DNA of 64,000 bases, from NCBI RefSeq assembly GCF_031143425.1, contig NC_090448.1:529436313-529500312 (forward strand), in the 5' to 3' direction. Every line of letters starts with the position of its first letter. The stretch's first letter is position 1. This DNA comes from Pleurodeles waltl (lineage: Eukaryota > Chordata > Amphibia > Caudata > Salamandridae). The notes below the pieces were generated by a model that was given only the letters and a program-made list of their open reading frames with translations, was not told the DNA's origin and made no database searches. Position numbers and translations under genes: made by a program. Shown one piece after another: positions 46,286 through 58,079 of the stretch.

Positions 46286-46870
46286 TCTGGCTTGTGGGTG
46301 ATGACATACTCTGCTGCGGACCAAACTCTTTGCCTTCAGAATAAGTTTGAAGATATGGAGGGCAGGTTTCGACAGAGTAATCCCCACTTCATCTAATTCC
46401 CATAACACAAGACAGGATCAGCTTCTCAATTGTTCTTAGAGTGGTGGATACAAGACATGCTGCTCTTTGTGTTTGTGACTGAGAGACAGCCCAAAGGGTC
46501 CAAGCCTCAATTCACCCCACCCCCACTGGAGGTCCCGGGAGGGCCATGATCACAAACATTTGAACTGCAGGGACAGGGATACAATCCTACGAACAGTACT
46601 CTCCAGCGACTACCATCATTGTGACTGCATCATACAATTCTACCCTGACTATACGCAAGAGATCCAACAGCTATGTAAAACATTTGTAGCATTGAAGCAA
46701 AAGTTGAAATTTATGAACCTTAACATATATTGCTGTTCCCGGGCAAGCTAATGGTAGGTAAAACAGGATGGCAAATCGCATTTCTTTATGTCACTGAATT
46801 TGTGGAAATGGCTAGACCTAGACAGCATGACTGGAGCGGTGTCTACACCAGCCAAGCATAGGCTCCCATG
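46286..46870 (+). pseudogene. L1 ORF1 relic (RNA-binding protein)
   Basis: Residues LQNKFEDMEGRFRQSN near 46335 match the coiled-coil to RRM junction of L1 ORF1p. Further on NCRDRDTILRTVLSSD and CIIQFYPDYTQEIQ (46561-46660) and KQKLKFMNLNIYC match the RRM/C-terminal domain, where NYRDRD, FFPDYT and L-x-x-x-N-I-x-Y are conserved. ORF1p coats LINE RNA as a trimer. At least two frameshifts and several stops. Confidence 0.75.
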
Positions 46871-47639
46871 GAGGAGTGTCGCTGACGTCCATCTGTTAGT
46901 CAACAGAGTAGCAGGAGTGAACCTTTTAAAACTCTTGATTGCCTGGTGGTACGAGAGGATGGGACACTGCATGTCATACCCCAGAGGCTGGTGTGATGTG
47001 GGACTCCTCCTAGTGTACTGGATTACCAGCTCGATGAGAACGTGGGCAGGGAATTAGGTCCTTGGACCTAAGAGGGTGCCAAGTGCCCTTGCCTTTGTGC
47101 TCATCTCTATGGGACAGCAACTATAGTGCAGTACCAATAGAGAGAACTTGTTGCACTATAAGTATGGATGAATTGGTGAGAAGTAGATGTGCGGGTGGAG
47201 GGGTTCGAAGTGACCTCATATACAAAGTATCATTCTGACCGAAGTGTCCAATGCACAGTATTGTTCTGCTATAATGTTTGGGTGGCTGCTAATCAGAAGA
47301 GGGGACCTGATGTGACACCTCCACCGCACATTCCCCTTCTGCGTGACCCTAGCCGGTGAAGGGACACATAATACGTCTGTATGGTCCCAGTCCTGTGTGG
47401 ATGTGTAGGGGATTTCCTGAAGATCTTGTCCCCAGGTGGGGGGGGCAGTTCGTTTCTTAGGCATTTTGACTCTTGTTGAGAGTGGGATGGGGAATCACCA
47501 GATTTGGATAGCTGTCTACTGCATGGAGTTGAGAACTGTCTGCAATTGATCTAGTTGACTAATTAAATTGCTTCCTAGATAAGGAAATGCATATGTTCTC
47601 CCCCAAACTCCACACTAAGCTGGGGATGACTTCCACTTT

Positions 47640-50210
47640 TAAAGAGTTTACTGTAAAATCGGATTATGTCGACATTTGGCTTCCTGCGAGGAGGCAGTAC
47701 TCATGTCACTCATGTAGGCACAGAAGTTCAGTCACTAGATCATATTCTGGTGTCTAGGGTGTTGAGCCCCTGACTACAAGGAGCTCAATTCCTCATTAGA
47801 CTTTTATCTGATCATTCTACATTAATGTTACATTAATGTTAAGCAATGTCAGAGAGGGGCATCGGGGATGAACAGTGACCTGGCAATTAAATCCAGAAGC
47901 CCTTACTGATACAAAATTCAGATCAGAGATTAGAGCCAGTTTAGAAGGATATCTGAAAATAAACTGGGAAACTGTTGACACTTGCGCAATGGAAGATGAG
48001 GCCATAATGGAGGTGCTCAGGGGTGAATGCATGTCAAAACCATGTGGGTGGTGTTGAGCAGCATTTACAGCACACTATGGCGCACCAGGATGGCAAGGCT
48101 CCAGGCACATGAATCCATTGACAACAGCCTGCTGTGGCCATCCTGGAGCTTAAACATGGCATTGCTGATGCATGGGACATACTGGACAAGCACATGCAAA
48201 CCATGCACTCGGAATGGGACTCATTGGAAGGCTCCTGCTGGGTAGTGAAGTTGGGAAGAATCCCCCACTTAATTGATTATGTCATTAACGAGGCCTGATG
48301 TAACTGTGGCAGTGAGTCAGTCTAATATTAATGATGCCTCATTGACATACCTACTCTGCCTCCGTACAAGCTCAAGACTAGCAGATTTGGAACAGATCAA
48401 TTCACACGTGAGTACCCTTGATCACGCAAGGTTGTTGAGGGAGGACAAATAAGCACTAGAACGTGAACTCTATTCATGCTTCGTCTAACGGAAAGGTCCC
48501 GGATAGGATATGTTGATATTGTGGTGGACAAACTACTAGAGGTATACGTGGAAGATAAACGGAGAGATATATTACTAGATACCATGAGGGAGACTGTGAT
48601 CCCGGCGGAGCTCGGATCATACCGGCTACTGTCTCTCTCTCTCTCTACTGTAAATTCTCTCAAATATATTATCCAATAGGTTGCTTGCTAGAATTAGAGC
48701 TCTGGTTCATGAGGAACATAGCGGTGTTTGTGTCAGTCTCTGTGTACTTGTTAACAAACAAAAGACACTGCTATGTTCCCTATCAAGTCCGAAACCGGCC
48801 TCATGATCAGAATTGCGTGACTTGGGACTGTGTTGTGGAAGGAAGAAGTTCTGATACCTGGGAATTTGGATAGCCCATGATGTGGTCCTGTACCATGCAC
48901 ATAATCCTGGAAGGACCCTGAGGGGGCACTAGACATTTTTGGAACTCTTTCCCCCCCTCCATTGTGGACAGAGTGGCATTAGCTAAAATAGTGTTGCTAC
49001 CCCCTTGCTTTTGCCTACTGCAAAATTCCATGTACCCTGTACCCTGTTTTGAGGCCTTTTTTCAAGAAATTGACAGTCTGGTGGTCCTACTGGTACAGGT
49101 GGAGAAGAGGAACAGAGTGAGGCTCGAAGTCTTGAAGATGGATACAGCAAGAAGAAGACTGGGTCTACCAAACCTGGATCATGTGGCAACGTGGTGTGTC
49201 GAAAGCTGGAATTGGGAAATTAGACTCCAAAGAGGGAGGCTGTGCTCTGCCTAATGAGAGGAGCACATCAGCTCTCAGGCACCCAGTGGTCCATCAGTTG
49301 GCTGCTGTGTGGGAATTGGCAGTTAAAAGAGTACTAAAGTGCCCACCATTCAGAAGAACTCTGCAGATTGAGTGGCTACAACTGTTTTGATGAACACTGG
49401 AGTCCATGACGCTAGCAGCATAGTGAGAGGGTGAGTGCATTGCACTGAGTGACATATATCCAGGGGATAACCTTATACCCTTTGAGAGACCCGAGAGGTC
49501 TTTGGACTAGGAGCTGGGCTGTTTCTGCAATTCTTCAAACTGGTGCATACTGCCAGGGAGGTTTGGACAACTTTCCTAGAGGTCTTGCAGACGTCCATGA
49601 CTCTGAAGGAGTTACTAGATGGGAGCGGGGGAGGAGCTTGTCTCCAGGTTCCATGAAGTGCTGATTGACAAACCTTCGATCTCAGGCTTCGGAGAATGTC
49701 CTTCCGACACCTTGGACGGATAAGGGCTGGAGGTTAACTTAAATGCAAGTACATGAAATTGCAAGTAATTTGTTGTTCAAATTGACACATTTTAATTATC
49801 TTCATCACACTTACCTTGCACCTGTTAGACTGCAGAGAATACATCCAAATAGGACTCATTGGGCGCCACGTTTCTGCATATGACGTCGACTTGTAGAAAG
49901 TTGTCAGAGTACTGGGAGGATGTGTTGTCAGTGCTCAAACAAGTGACGCATATAAGACTTGAAACAACAATACAACAGTGCTTACAGAGTATCATACCAC
50001 AGCAAAAGATGCAGTACAGGTTTGCAGACACTGGGCTCGAACCTGGCCAAGTGTTGCATAGCAATCCACAGGCTATCCAACAGGGTGCCTACTGTGCTGA
50101 AGTGGAGCAAGGATGTAGTGGAGTGGCCTGCAGTGGAGGAGGTATGACTGAAAAGAATTAGGACAGATGAGGGGGCAGCAGAAGATCTGAGAGCAGACAT
50201 GGGCCGACAT
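47640..50210 (+). pseudogene. L1 ORF2 relic (endonuclease end, RT thumb, C-terminus)
   Basis: 47875-48054 reads TWQLNPEALTDTKF...RASLEGYLKIN...IMEVLRGE, the linker between endonuclease and RT in L1 ORF2 (W-x-L-N...L-L-x-D...Y-F-x-x-N...LRG). 48964-49254 reads DRVALAKIVLLPPCFCLL...FFQEIDSL...RRLGLPNLDHVATW, the thumb with its G-L-P-N motif. 49859-50160 reads ATFLHMTSTCRKLSEYWEDVL, the C-terminal H...C...W finger, followed in another frame by KWSKDVVEWPAVEE. Catalytic RT motifs A to C were not found, so this copy cannot code for a polymerase. Confidence 0.75.
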
Positions 50211-50568
50211 GATATGGGATCTCCTGGATTGGTGGGAGGAGGGTGATGAGTGAGGTATGTGTTGCCATGTGTTATGCCTGAGAGAGTCGATGAGCCATAA
50301 CGGGATATTGGGTGCCAGTCACACGGTAAGCTCAGTTTCTGCACGGTAGAGGAACAATGAGCTGCGATAAGGAGATGATGTGGATAATGTTGTGAGCACT
50401 GAGAGAGGTGGTTTGGGCATAAGACGGAGTCCTGCTTTCCATGCATGCGCTAATGTATGTACTGTGTTTGGTCAATGTTGATGGTGTTGCACGACTACTA
50501 TATATGAATGTGACCATGGATTTACTGTTGTCTATGTTGCCATCATTTTGGGTGGCTGAAAAAAAAAA

Positions 50569-53482
50569 TATATATATGAAATATGAAATTGGCGAAGTTT
50601 TCTAAAGACAAAAATCAAATGAGCAAAACAAATCTAAAAACACCAACATGCCAGTTAACAGTACAGGATAAAGACACTCTAATGACCCTTGTAAATTTGG
50701 ATTGCACACAAGATAAAGAACTTATGAGTGAACAAGAGGTAATAGCACCATTAGGAGCAGGTTTAACTGAAAAAAAGACCCAAATCTAGGTTTTGTCCAG
50801 TGTTAGCAGTTGGTAATAAAATTGATCTCTTTGCTGAGGTTGTGGTCAATGATTTATACAAAACAAAATGTAATCAATGCAAAAATAATTTATCAACAAT
50901 AGAGGCACAAACCCTCTGCAATTTACAAATGGATGAAACTTTGGTAATAAAACCTGCAGACAAAGGTGGTAATGTGGTAATTCAAACTAAACAAAATTAT
51001 GTGCAGGAAGCAATGCGTCAATTATCTGATACCACCTATTACAAACCAATAAATGTCAACCCTACGAAACAATTAACCTTTAAAATTCAAGCATGTTTAA
51101 GAACTTGGACAGATCAGGGCTTCATAGATCAGGATGAAGCAAAATATCTAACTGTGGATCATCCTATCACTCCCACAATTTATTTTCTTCCAAAGATTCC
51201 CAAAAATCCCACAAACCCTCCAGGAAGGTCAATAGTTTCAGCAAATGCGTCTATATTGGAACCCATATCCAACTACATTGACTTCTTTCTAGAGCCGGCT
51301 GCACGAAATTTAAATTCATATTTAAAGGACACAGGGGACCTTTTGAGACATCTGGAAGGAATACCATGGCAGACAACCTACAAATTAATAACGGTGGATG
51401 TGATCTCTTTATATACCAATATTGAACATCAAATAGGCATTCAGGCATGCAGACACTTTCTGAGTCAAAGGAATATTCATTTTGCTCAACATAATGAAAT
51501 GCTTTTAGAAATGATCAATCTGTGCCTTACCAATAATTTCTTCCAGTTTGACCAACAGTATTCCTACAAACAAAGGGGACAGCGATGGGCTTCTCCTTTT
51601 CTCCAAAATTTGCAAACCTAACTATGGGCTGGTTTGAACAAAGAATTGCTTGGGCGGAAGAAAATTATGAATTCCAACAGAAAGTGATAAGTTGGTTTAG
51701 ATTCATCGATGATCTATTTCTAACTTGGGATGGCACAGAAATGGAGTTCAAAGAGTATTTTGAGATCCTAAATAACACCTCGGCAAAATTACAATTCACA
51801 CATAAAATCAGTACTACGAGAGTGACCTCTCTGGACACAGAAATTTAGATAAAAGAAGGTGCAATACACACCACATTACACAGAAAGACCACAGCAACCA
51901 ATTCCGTGTTACATGCCAACAGTTTTCATCCCCCTAACACGAAATGGAGCATACCATATGGTGAATTCTTACACATCAAGAGAATTTGCTCTGATTCAGG
52001 AGAATTTGAAAAAACATCTTAAAGCCTCAGAAGAAAGGTTTATCGCTAGACTATATCCAATTAAATGTATTAACAAGGCAAAACAGAGAGTTGCAGAGGT
52101 GTCGAGAGAGGAATTAGTTCAGAAAACAAAACCTCAACACAAAAGAGAATCAGATGAACAAATAAGATTCATCACAACATATTCCAGCAGTGCCTCTCAA
52201 ATACATAAAATCCTTGTAAAACATTGGCCTCTCCTTCAAATGGACCCCACGATAAGAGAAATTATGGGAGATTATCCTAAAGTGACCAAATCTAAGCAAT
52301 AAAATAACACAAAGCCATTTCACCTCCTGGAAAAAGGGAAATTGTTTACAAAAATCAGGCTTCTGGAAAAGTGGAAATTGTAAAGCATGCAGGATTGCCA
52401 AAAATACAAAAGAGTATACCATAGGTAATGGCGGTAAAAAATTGATCAAACACCATATCACGTGTAAGAGTCGATTCACGGTATATGTCATTGAATGCCC
52501 CTGTGGTTTGAAATATGTGGGGAGTACCATCTGTGAGACCATGAAAAGGATACTGGAACACATTTGTGCAACCATTAATGTACACAGAAGCTCTGCCACG
52601 GCCAAACACATGGAACAAGCACATGGCAGTCAATGGGAAACTATGACTTTTTATGCAATCGATCAAGTACCCATTAATGAACGAGGAGGGGACAGGGAAA
52701 CAAAATTACGACAGTTAGAGTCAAGATACATTCTAGAGATTCGCACCTTGACCCCTTGGGGAATGAATCTGGACGAAGAATTATTTGTACATTTGTGAAT
52801 GGTCGTACAATTTCTAGCCAATAACATAGACTCCATTTATTTTTACTTTTTACCTTGATACATGTGTTTTTTCACATATGGTCTTTTTGATATAGGTTTT
52901 TATGCATAGAATATAATGGACCCTTATAACCATAAAGCATGTCAGACATGGTGAAAATTACCCCAAAAAATCAGTTGGATATCTCCCTTTTGTAAAATAA
53001 TATTGTGAAATATTACATAAGGTGTTATTGATAACAAGCGCATGAAGAAATTTGGGGTAAAAGATAAACAGAAACACATAAACATAGCTTATGGGTGGCA
53101 ACTACTATATCCACAATGCAATGGGAAACACAGTGCTCACTCATGGTTAATTTTGATTTGTTATTTCATGTTTTTTAGGGTTTAGAAAGCAATTAATTTG
53201 CCTAATGTGTAATCTCTATAAACGTGCATATGCAAATTTAGGTTGAAAAGAGGAGTGTTGAGCATGTTTAAATTTGAAATTGTGGATATAAAAACGTAAG
53301 TAAGGGGCCATAATCGGAAATGCCTGTGAACAAGGTCTTGGCGAACCGAAACGCGTAAGGCGGCATTAATTGCATGTAATCGAAATGAAGCCCAGAAAAT
53401 AAATAAAAAAATAAAGAAGCAGCCTATACGGCAACTTTGGAGTGCGGTTTATTCCTTCAATTTGATAAAGGAACCTGGTTTC
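50569..53482 (+). mobile_element. Penelope-like element (RT plus GIY-YIG endonuclease)
   Basis: Starts right after the L1 poly(A). One coding region (50583-52798) is followed by about 680 bp of AT-rich untranslated sequence containing CCGAAACGCGTAAGG (about 53347). The end lies near the TA microsatellite at 53486. I see no direct repeat of the 5' part, so a Penelope-type pLTR is not shown. The domain pair RT + GIY-YIG is unique to Penelope-like elements. The CPC variant of the GIY-YIG start resembles the Neptune/Poseidon groups. Confidence 0.85.
50583..52798 (+). pseudogene. Penelope-like RT/GIY-YIG polyprotein, frameshifted
   Basis: The N-terminal frame 50583-50789 ends in a stop and reading resumes at 50800. 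RT features: VIKPADKGGNVVIQ (about 50945), YFLPKIPKNPTNPPGRSIVS, LITVDVISLYTNIEH (motif A, about 51390), motif B split by a frameshift near 51585 (QRGQRWASPF in one frame, MGFSFSPKFANL in the other) and the catalytic box FRFIDDLFLTWD (about 51700). Then TSLDTEI and a stop, a decayed section, a CxxC segment (GNCKACRIAKNTKEY, about 52378) and the nuclease FTVYVIECPCGLKYVGST with the conserved R and H (MKRILEH), ending GMNLDEELFVHL. Two or more frameshifts and stops (50787, 51622, 51846) break it. Full-length relatives are about 700-850 residues. Confidence 0.9.
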
Positions 53483-53485
53483 ATA

Positions 53486-53543
<58 letters not shown>

Positions 53544-53553
53544 TATATATATT

Positions 53554-53615
<62 letters not shown>

Positions 53616-53625
53616 TATATATATT
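53486..53625. repeat. Compound (GT)n(TA)n(CA)n microsatellite
   Basis: GT run, TA run, CA run, TA run, then TA and CA again. ORFs here with [13 protein letters not shown] are repeat artefacts. Confidence 0.98.
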
Positions 53626-53890
53626 GATTGAAATATGTATTAGTTCAACAATCTGTAAACATTGCAATTCATATGTACAGTTATATATACATTGGTATGA
53701 CCTGTAGTGGGCAGCAGTAAACACACCAGGAGCCAGAGTGGGGCACAGAGATCTGAAAATAGAGATGCCAAAGGGTACAGTAAGTGGACATAGACATAGG
53801 GAAATCAGGCTGCCATGTCCAATGTCTAACACAAAACTGCAATGTAAAGGGAAGTTACAGTGTCTTACCTGTGTGTCACCGGAAGTACTG

Positions 53891-54853
53891 CTAAATGAGA
53901 GAACTTCTGTTGTCCAAATCCTCATCCTCTACCTCTTCCTCACTGTCCACAGGCTCCACCGCTGCCACAAGACCATCTCCAGGCTCATCCTCCTGCATAA
54001 AAGGCATCTGGCGTCTCAAGGCCAGGTTGTGCAACATGCAACATGATACAATGATATGGCACACCTTCTTGGGTGAGTAGTACAGGGATCCATTAGTCAG
54101 ATGGAGGCACCTGAACCTGGCCTTCAGGAGGCCGAAGGTTGTTTCAGTTATCCTCCTTGTTCGCCCATGTGCCTCATTGTAACGTTCCTCTGCCCTTGTC
54201 CTGGCATTCCTCACAGGGGTCAGTAGCCATGAGAGGTTGGGGTAACCAGGGTCACCTGCAGATATCAAGGGATACCTGTTAGCCACATACTGACCCTTCG
54301 GGACAACCCCATACCCATACACCAATATATACTGGGGGTCACCTTTGGCTCACCTATTTGCTACACACAGTGCCTCTGGAGTTGAACCATCACATATGGG
54401 ATGCTGCTATTCCTCAAGATAAAGGCGTCATGCACAGAGCCAGGATACTTGGCAGTCACATGGGAGTACGATGCAGCTGTGCATGTGTTTCAGCAGGGCA
54501 GACAACACTCTGGTCAACACGTTGGAGAATATTGGCTGAGACATCCCTGATGCCATGGCCGCTGTTGTTTGGAAGGAACCACTTGCCAGGAAATGGAGCA
54601 CTGACAGGACCTGCACTAGAGGGGGGATACCTGTGGGGAGGCGGATAGCTGAAATCAGGTCTGGCTCCAATTGGGCACACAGTTCTTGGATTGTGGCCCT
54701 ATCAAGTCTGTAGGTTAGGATAATGTGTCTGTTCTCCATTGTCGCCAGGTCCACCAGGGGTCTGTACACTGGAGGATGTCTCCATCTCATATTCATACTC
54801 AGCGGTTGAAGTTCTGGAAGGGAAACGGTGAGCCGAGGGTTATATTCACACAT
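53891..54853 (-). pseudogene. Harbinger C transposase with internal deletion
   Basis: Exon 1 (from 54853) matches B through RHIILTYRLDRATIQELC and GMSQPIFSNVLTRVLSALL, then jumps at HMHSCIV to a frame-shifted YPGSVHDAFI. Compared with B about 210 bp are gone, including the block with the first catalytic Asp. Exon 2 after CTGCAG reads GDPGYPNLSWLLTPV and ARTRAEERYNEAHGRTRRIT in one frame, intact where B has a one-base deletion, so C and B decayed independently. Tail is acidic ([13 protein letters not shown]). Donor CACAG|GTAAGA is conserved with B. Confidence 0.85.
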
Positions 54854-55256
54854 CTATTGAAATATTGATGCATATCCTCATTTACAGAACCAGTATGTGA
54901 ATCCGAGAGTCAGTTGATGTGCCAATGTCTGCTGTGACGCAGTTAGGTGCCATGGCCTGTGCCCCCTGAAATGGCGGCTGCCTTACTTGTGAGGAGGGAC
55001 AAGTGGAAATGAGGTAATTCTGCTGGCGTTGTGTGCCTTTGCGGTCGGCGGTCGATGACCGCCACGCAACTTCGCATTGGTTAATATTAGGCCCTGTGGG
55101 TTCCAGGAGCCAATGGCAATGTAGGCCAGCGTTGACGGTACGCACCGCTGTGGACGTGACCACCATTTTCTATCTGTTCACTCACTTGTTACCTGACCTT
55201 CAACAGAAGAGGACCTACACTGCAAGTGCTGCTGTGACCTGTGTCTGGAAACGACT
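54854..55256. promoter_or_regulatory. Divergent promoter region of Harbinger C
   Basis: Same ordered blocks as 36950-37243: GTGACGCAGTTA, CCCCTGAAATGG, ATGAGGTAATT, GGCGGTCGATGACCGCC palindrome, CCAGGAGCCAAT (CCAAT at 55110-55114), GACGGTACGCACC. Confidence 0.6.
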
Positions 55257-56694
55257 ATGACTCATGTATCTGGGGAAAGGGCCCCTGCCTTCACTTCGGA
55301 GGAGTTGGAGAGACTGGTGGATGGGGTCCTATCCCAGTACACCTTACTCTATGGTCCTCCAGACAAACAGGTGAATACACAGTGAGCATGATGAGTGTGC
55401 CATGAATGTATGGAGTGCTGTGTGTGTAAGCCACACGTATGGGGGGGCTGAGGTGTCCTGGGCAGAGTGCTGCATGTATGGTGGTCAATGTATGTGCATA
55501 AGGGGATGGGAGGGATATGGTGGGTCATGAGTATGACAGTCCGGACGGTATGACTAATCCCTCTTCTGCTGTATTTTTCCTGCAGGTCAGCGCCCATCAG
55601 AAAAAGGGTATTTGGCGTGCCATCGCCAAGGAGGTGCGGACCCTGGGGGTCTTTGACAGGCGGAGCACCCACTGCCGCACACAGTGGTAGGACCTGTGCC
55701 GCTGGGCAAGTAAGACGGCAGAGGCTCAGCTGGGGCTGGCCTCCCAACGAGGAAGGGGTGCCCGTCGTACCCTGACCCCCCTGATGTTCCGCATCCTGGC
55801 GGTGGCCTATCCGGAGTTGGATGGGTGCTTGAGGGCATCACAGCAGCCACAAGGGGGTGAGTACAAAAATCAGAATCATGACTTTGCGCATTAAGGTTTT
55901 ACCTGGGTGGGGCTGTGGACTGTGGGTGCTCCTAGGCCAGGGCGAACATGGCAGGGTAGGTCCCTTTCTGGGCAGGCTCTGAAGCACTGCAACCCCAATG
56001 GTGTTAGTGGGCATCTCCTACTGGTCAGGGCCCTGTTTGTTTCAGGTGTGCAGCAGATGGCGCTATACTATGTACCCCATGGGCTGGTGACTATCTTTGT
56101 AGCTGGTAGTGCATGGCCTAGTGCATAGGGCTGCTCCCTGTGTTTTGTGTACGCCAATGGTAGAGTTGTTGCTGGCATTGATCAAGTGTATCCTCTGTCT
56201 CCCCCCCCCCTTTTTGTTTTGTCACCCTGTCCTTGTGTGCATTAGTATCATCTGGCGGAGGAGCAGAGGCACAAGCGACGGAAGGAGCTGCACCCCACAT
56301 GGGCCTGCTGGCCGAATCCCCTGAGGGTGAAGGCACCAGTGGGAGGGAGGGCTAGGGGAGCACCACGACGGAGACAGGAGGGGACACTACAGACAGCGAC
56401 TCCTCCTCTGATGGAAGTTCCCTGGCAGTGGCGGACACCTCTGTGCCCACCCCAACAACAGGTACAGCTGCCACCCCCCCACCAGCACCACCCTTCCAGC
56501 AGCCCCTCAGCGTGTTTCCCGTGCCCGCTCACCCAGGAGGGTGGGCATCCCGTTCGCCCCAGGCACCTCAGGCCCTGCCCCATTCAGCCCTGCTGCCCTC
56601 AGTGAGGAGGCTATTGACCTCCTGAGATCCCTCACTGTTGGGCAGTCAACCATACTGAATGCCATCCTGGGTGTCGAGAGGCATTTGCAACAAA
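55257..56694 (+). pseudogene. Harbinger C Myb2 (Myb/SANT-like), three exons, truncated
   Basis: Exon 1 55257-55370 is intact, with start ATG and THVSGERAPAFTSEELERLV then QYTLLYGPPDKQ. Exon 2 55586-55856 reads VSAHQKKGIWRAIAKEVRTL, then HCRTQW and a TAG in place of a glutamate codon, CRWASKTAEAQLGLASQRGR and ILAVAYPELDGCL. Exon 3 begins at 56246 with SSGGGAEAQATEGAAPHM; a TAG occurs at about 56353. The helix EEAIDLLRSLTVGQSTILNA is present before the break at 56694. GT/AG borders and phases equal those of B, which supports the gene model. The intact start here shows what B lost. Confidence 0.8.
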
Positions 56695-56868
56695 GTGCAG
56701 ACCACTACGTAACCACATACTACTTGTCTTGTGATATTTTTGCTTTTTCTCTTGGGGACTTCTTTTTTGTTCTACTTCCATGTTTTTGCTGATCCCTTGA
56801 TTGACTTTTCTGTGAACTTGATTGGGAACTTGTTTTCTGCCTTTGGAACTTTGCACTTGTGTGCCATC

Positions 56869-57665
56869 ATGTCTCAATCTGAAGATGCACCAGCTGAAGC
56901 TGTTTTTGAATTAGGGAAACTGGAAAGTTACTCAGTTGCTCAATTGAAACAGTTCTGTAAAGATATTGCCTGTCCCATTCAAAGCTCCACCAGGAAGGGG
57001 TGCTGCGAAAGGCACTGAGGGCCTGGGTGACAATCAAGGAGGCTGGTGGGCACACAGAGGAGGAGGATGTGGATGGAGAAGTGCAGAGGGTACACAATGG
57101 TGTAGTGGAGGTAACTGTTACACCTGGGGGGAGGGTCCCCAGGAGGGGTAGCAGAGTGTCATCCAAGTGTCTGACCCCTGAAGAGTTACAGGACAGACAG
57201 GCAGAGAGGACTCACCAGTTGGAGTTACAGAAGTTGAGGAGGGAAATGGAAGAGAAGAGGAGGGTCTTAGAAGTGTAAATGATGATCTTAGCTTATCATC
57301 TAAAACTGAAAGAGCTGGAAGTCATGCGGGCTGAGTCCAGCTGGAATGGTGGCAGCAACAATTCTATAATCAGTACTGAAGAAGTAGACGTGGTGCCCTA
57401 CTTGAAGGAGGGGGTTGACACACAACAGGAGGTTCAGGGGTATGAGGTAGCCCCAGTGATACACAGGGTCCCTGAGGTGGATTGGGGAACTGGCATGGGG
57501 AGTCATATTCCTACTTGTGGGAGGGACACTCTACTGGCTCTAGGTGAGAGTTACAGGGAGAGGGGTTCCCCCCAGGTAGAAGTCCTGGTTATGGAGTGTA
57601 GAGACATCCCAGAAGAGTGTGGATTAAGTGTCAAGAACAGTCAGTACCCCACATCACCCTCCTGA
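56869..57665 (+). pseudogene. gag: Gag N-terminal relic with SAP-like segment
   Basis: ATG at 56869, MSQSEDAPAEAVFELGKLES, then YSVAQLKQFCKDIACPIQSS followed by TRKG and, after a one-base shift near 56995, LRKALRAWVTIKE. That is a L-x-x-L-K-x-x-C...TRK..L pattern like a SAP-type fold. A charged coiled coil follows (AERTHQLELQKLRREMEEKR), stop at 57276, then a further open frame to 57665. I recall similar newt Gag proteins of the Gmr1-like Ty3 group, from which the SCAN domain is thought to derive. The capsid itself is not present here. The family call is tentative. Confidence 0.5.
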
Positions 57666-58079
57666 GACTGGTGAGACAGTACCTGTTTCAAGGCTGAGTC
57701 ACTGGATGGTTGGGTGAAGGGTAGTTTGGTTGATTCATGTGAGGGGCTGAGTGATGTAATTGCTGGAGAGCATATGTCTAGTCCTTATTTTTCAGAGCTA
57801 CGCCAACACCAGATGGACTGTGAGCTCTCTGACCACAGGGAACTTACACTAGGAGGCGGACCTCTGCGTGAGTACCAGAGAGTCTGAAGAGGCATTTGGG
57901 GGTGCTCCTGGGGGGAGTGGTCTAGGTATTTCCCAACCAAGTGAGGTAGGGAAGGATTGCAGTGTCCCAGATAGGTGCACCAGGCAATGGTTCAACCGTA
58001 GGGTGGTGACTCTGGGTTGGATGGTCAGGTTCAGGAGATAAACTCTGACCTGATGGGGGGTAGGTGTCCTGGGTTGCCA

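Larger units (their letters stand above)
46286..50568 (+). mobile_element. Decayed L1-clade LINE with poly(A) tail
   Basis: Pieces occur in L1 order on one strand: ORF1 coiled-coil end and RNA-binding part (46286-46870), ORF2 endonuclease end and linker (about 47640-48060), RT thumb region (48964-49254), C-terminal cysteine region (49859-50210), untranslated tail, then ten A (50559-50568). The body is about 4.3 kb, so the RT core is largely deleted or scrambled (48060-48960), and 47090-47640 is unassigned. The poly(A) is immediately followed by the Penelope-like element. Confidence 0.75.
53690..56694. mobile_element. Harbinger 'C': internal fragment of a second B-family copy
   Basis: Same order, orientation and splice sites as 35700-38600 of Harbinger B: transposase (-), conserved divergent promoter, Myb2 (+). 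Neither terminal repeat is present. The left side fades near the microsatellite, and the right side breaks at 56694 inside Myb2 exon 3, where a different LTR element begins. Myb1 is missing. Confidence 0.85.

Noticed and set aside
50569..53482. Hammerhead ribozyme in the Penelope-like element
   Set aside because: I looked for a CTGATGA core near GAAA and a cleavage triplet and did not find a convincing match by eye.
53366..53925. ORFs rich in YIYIYI and THTHTH
   Set aside because: Translation of a TA/CA microsatellite.
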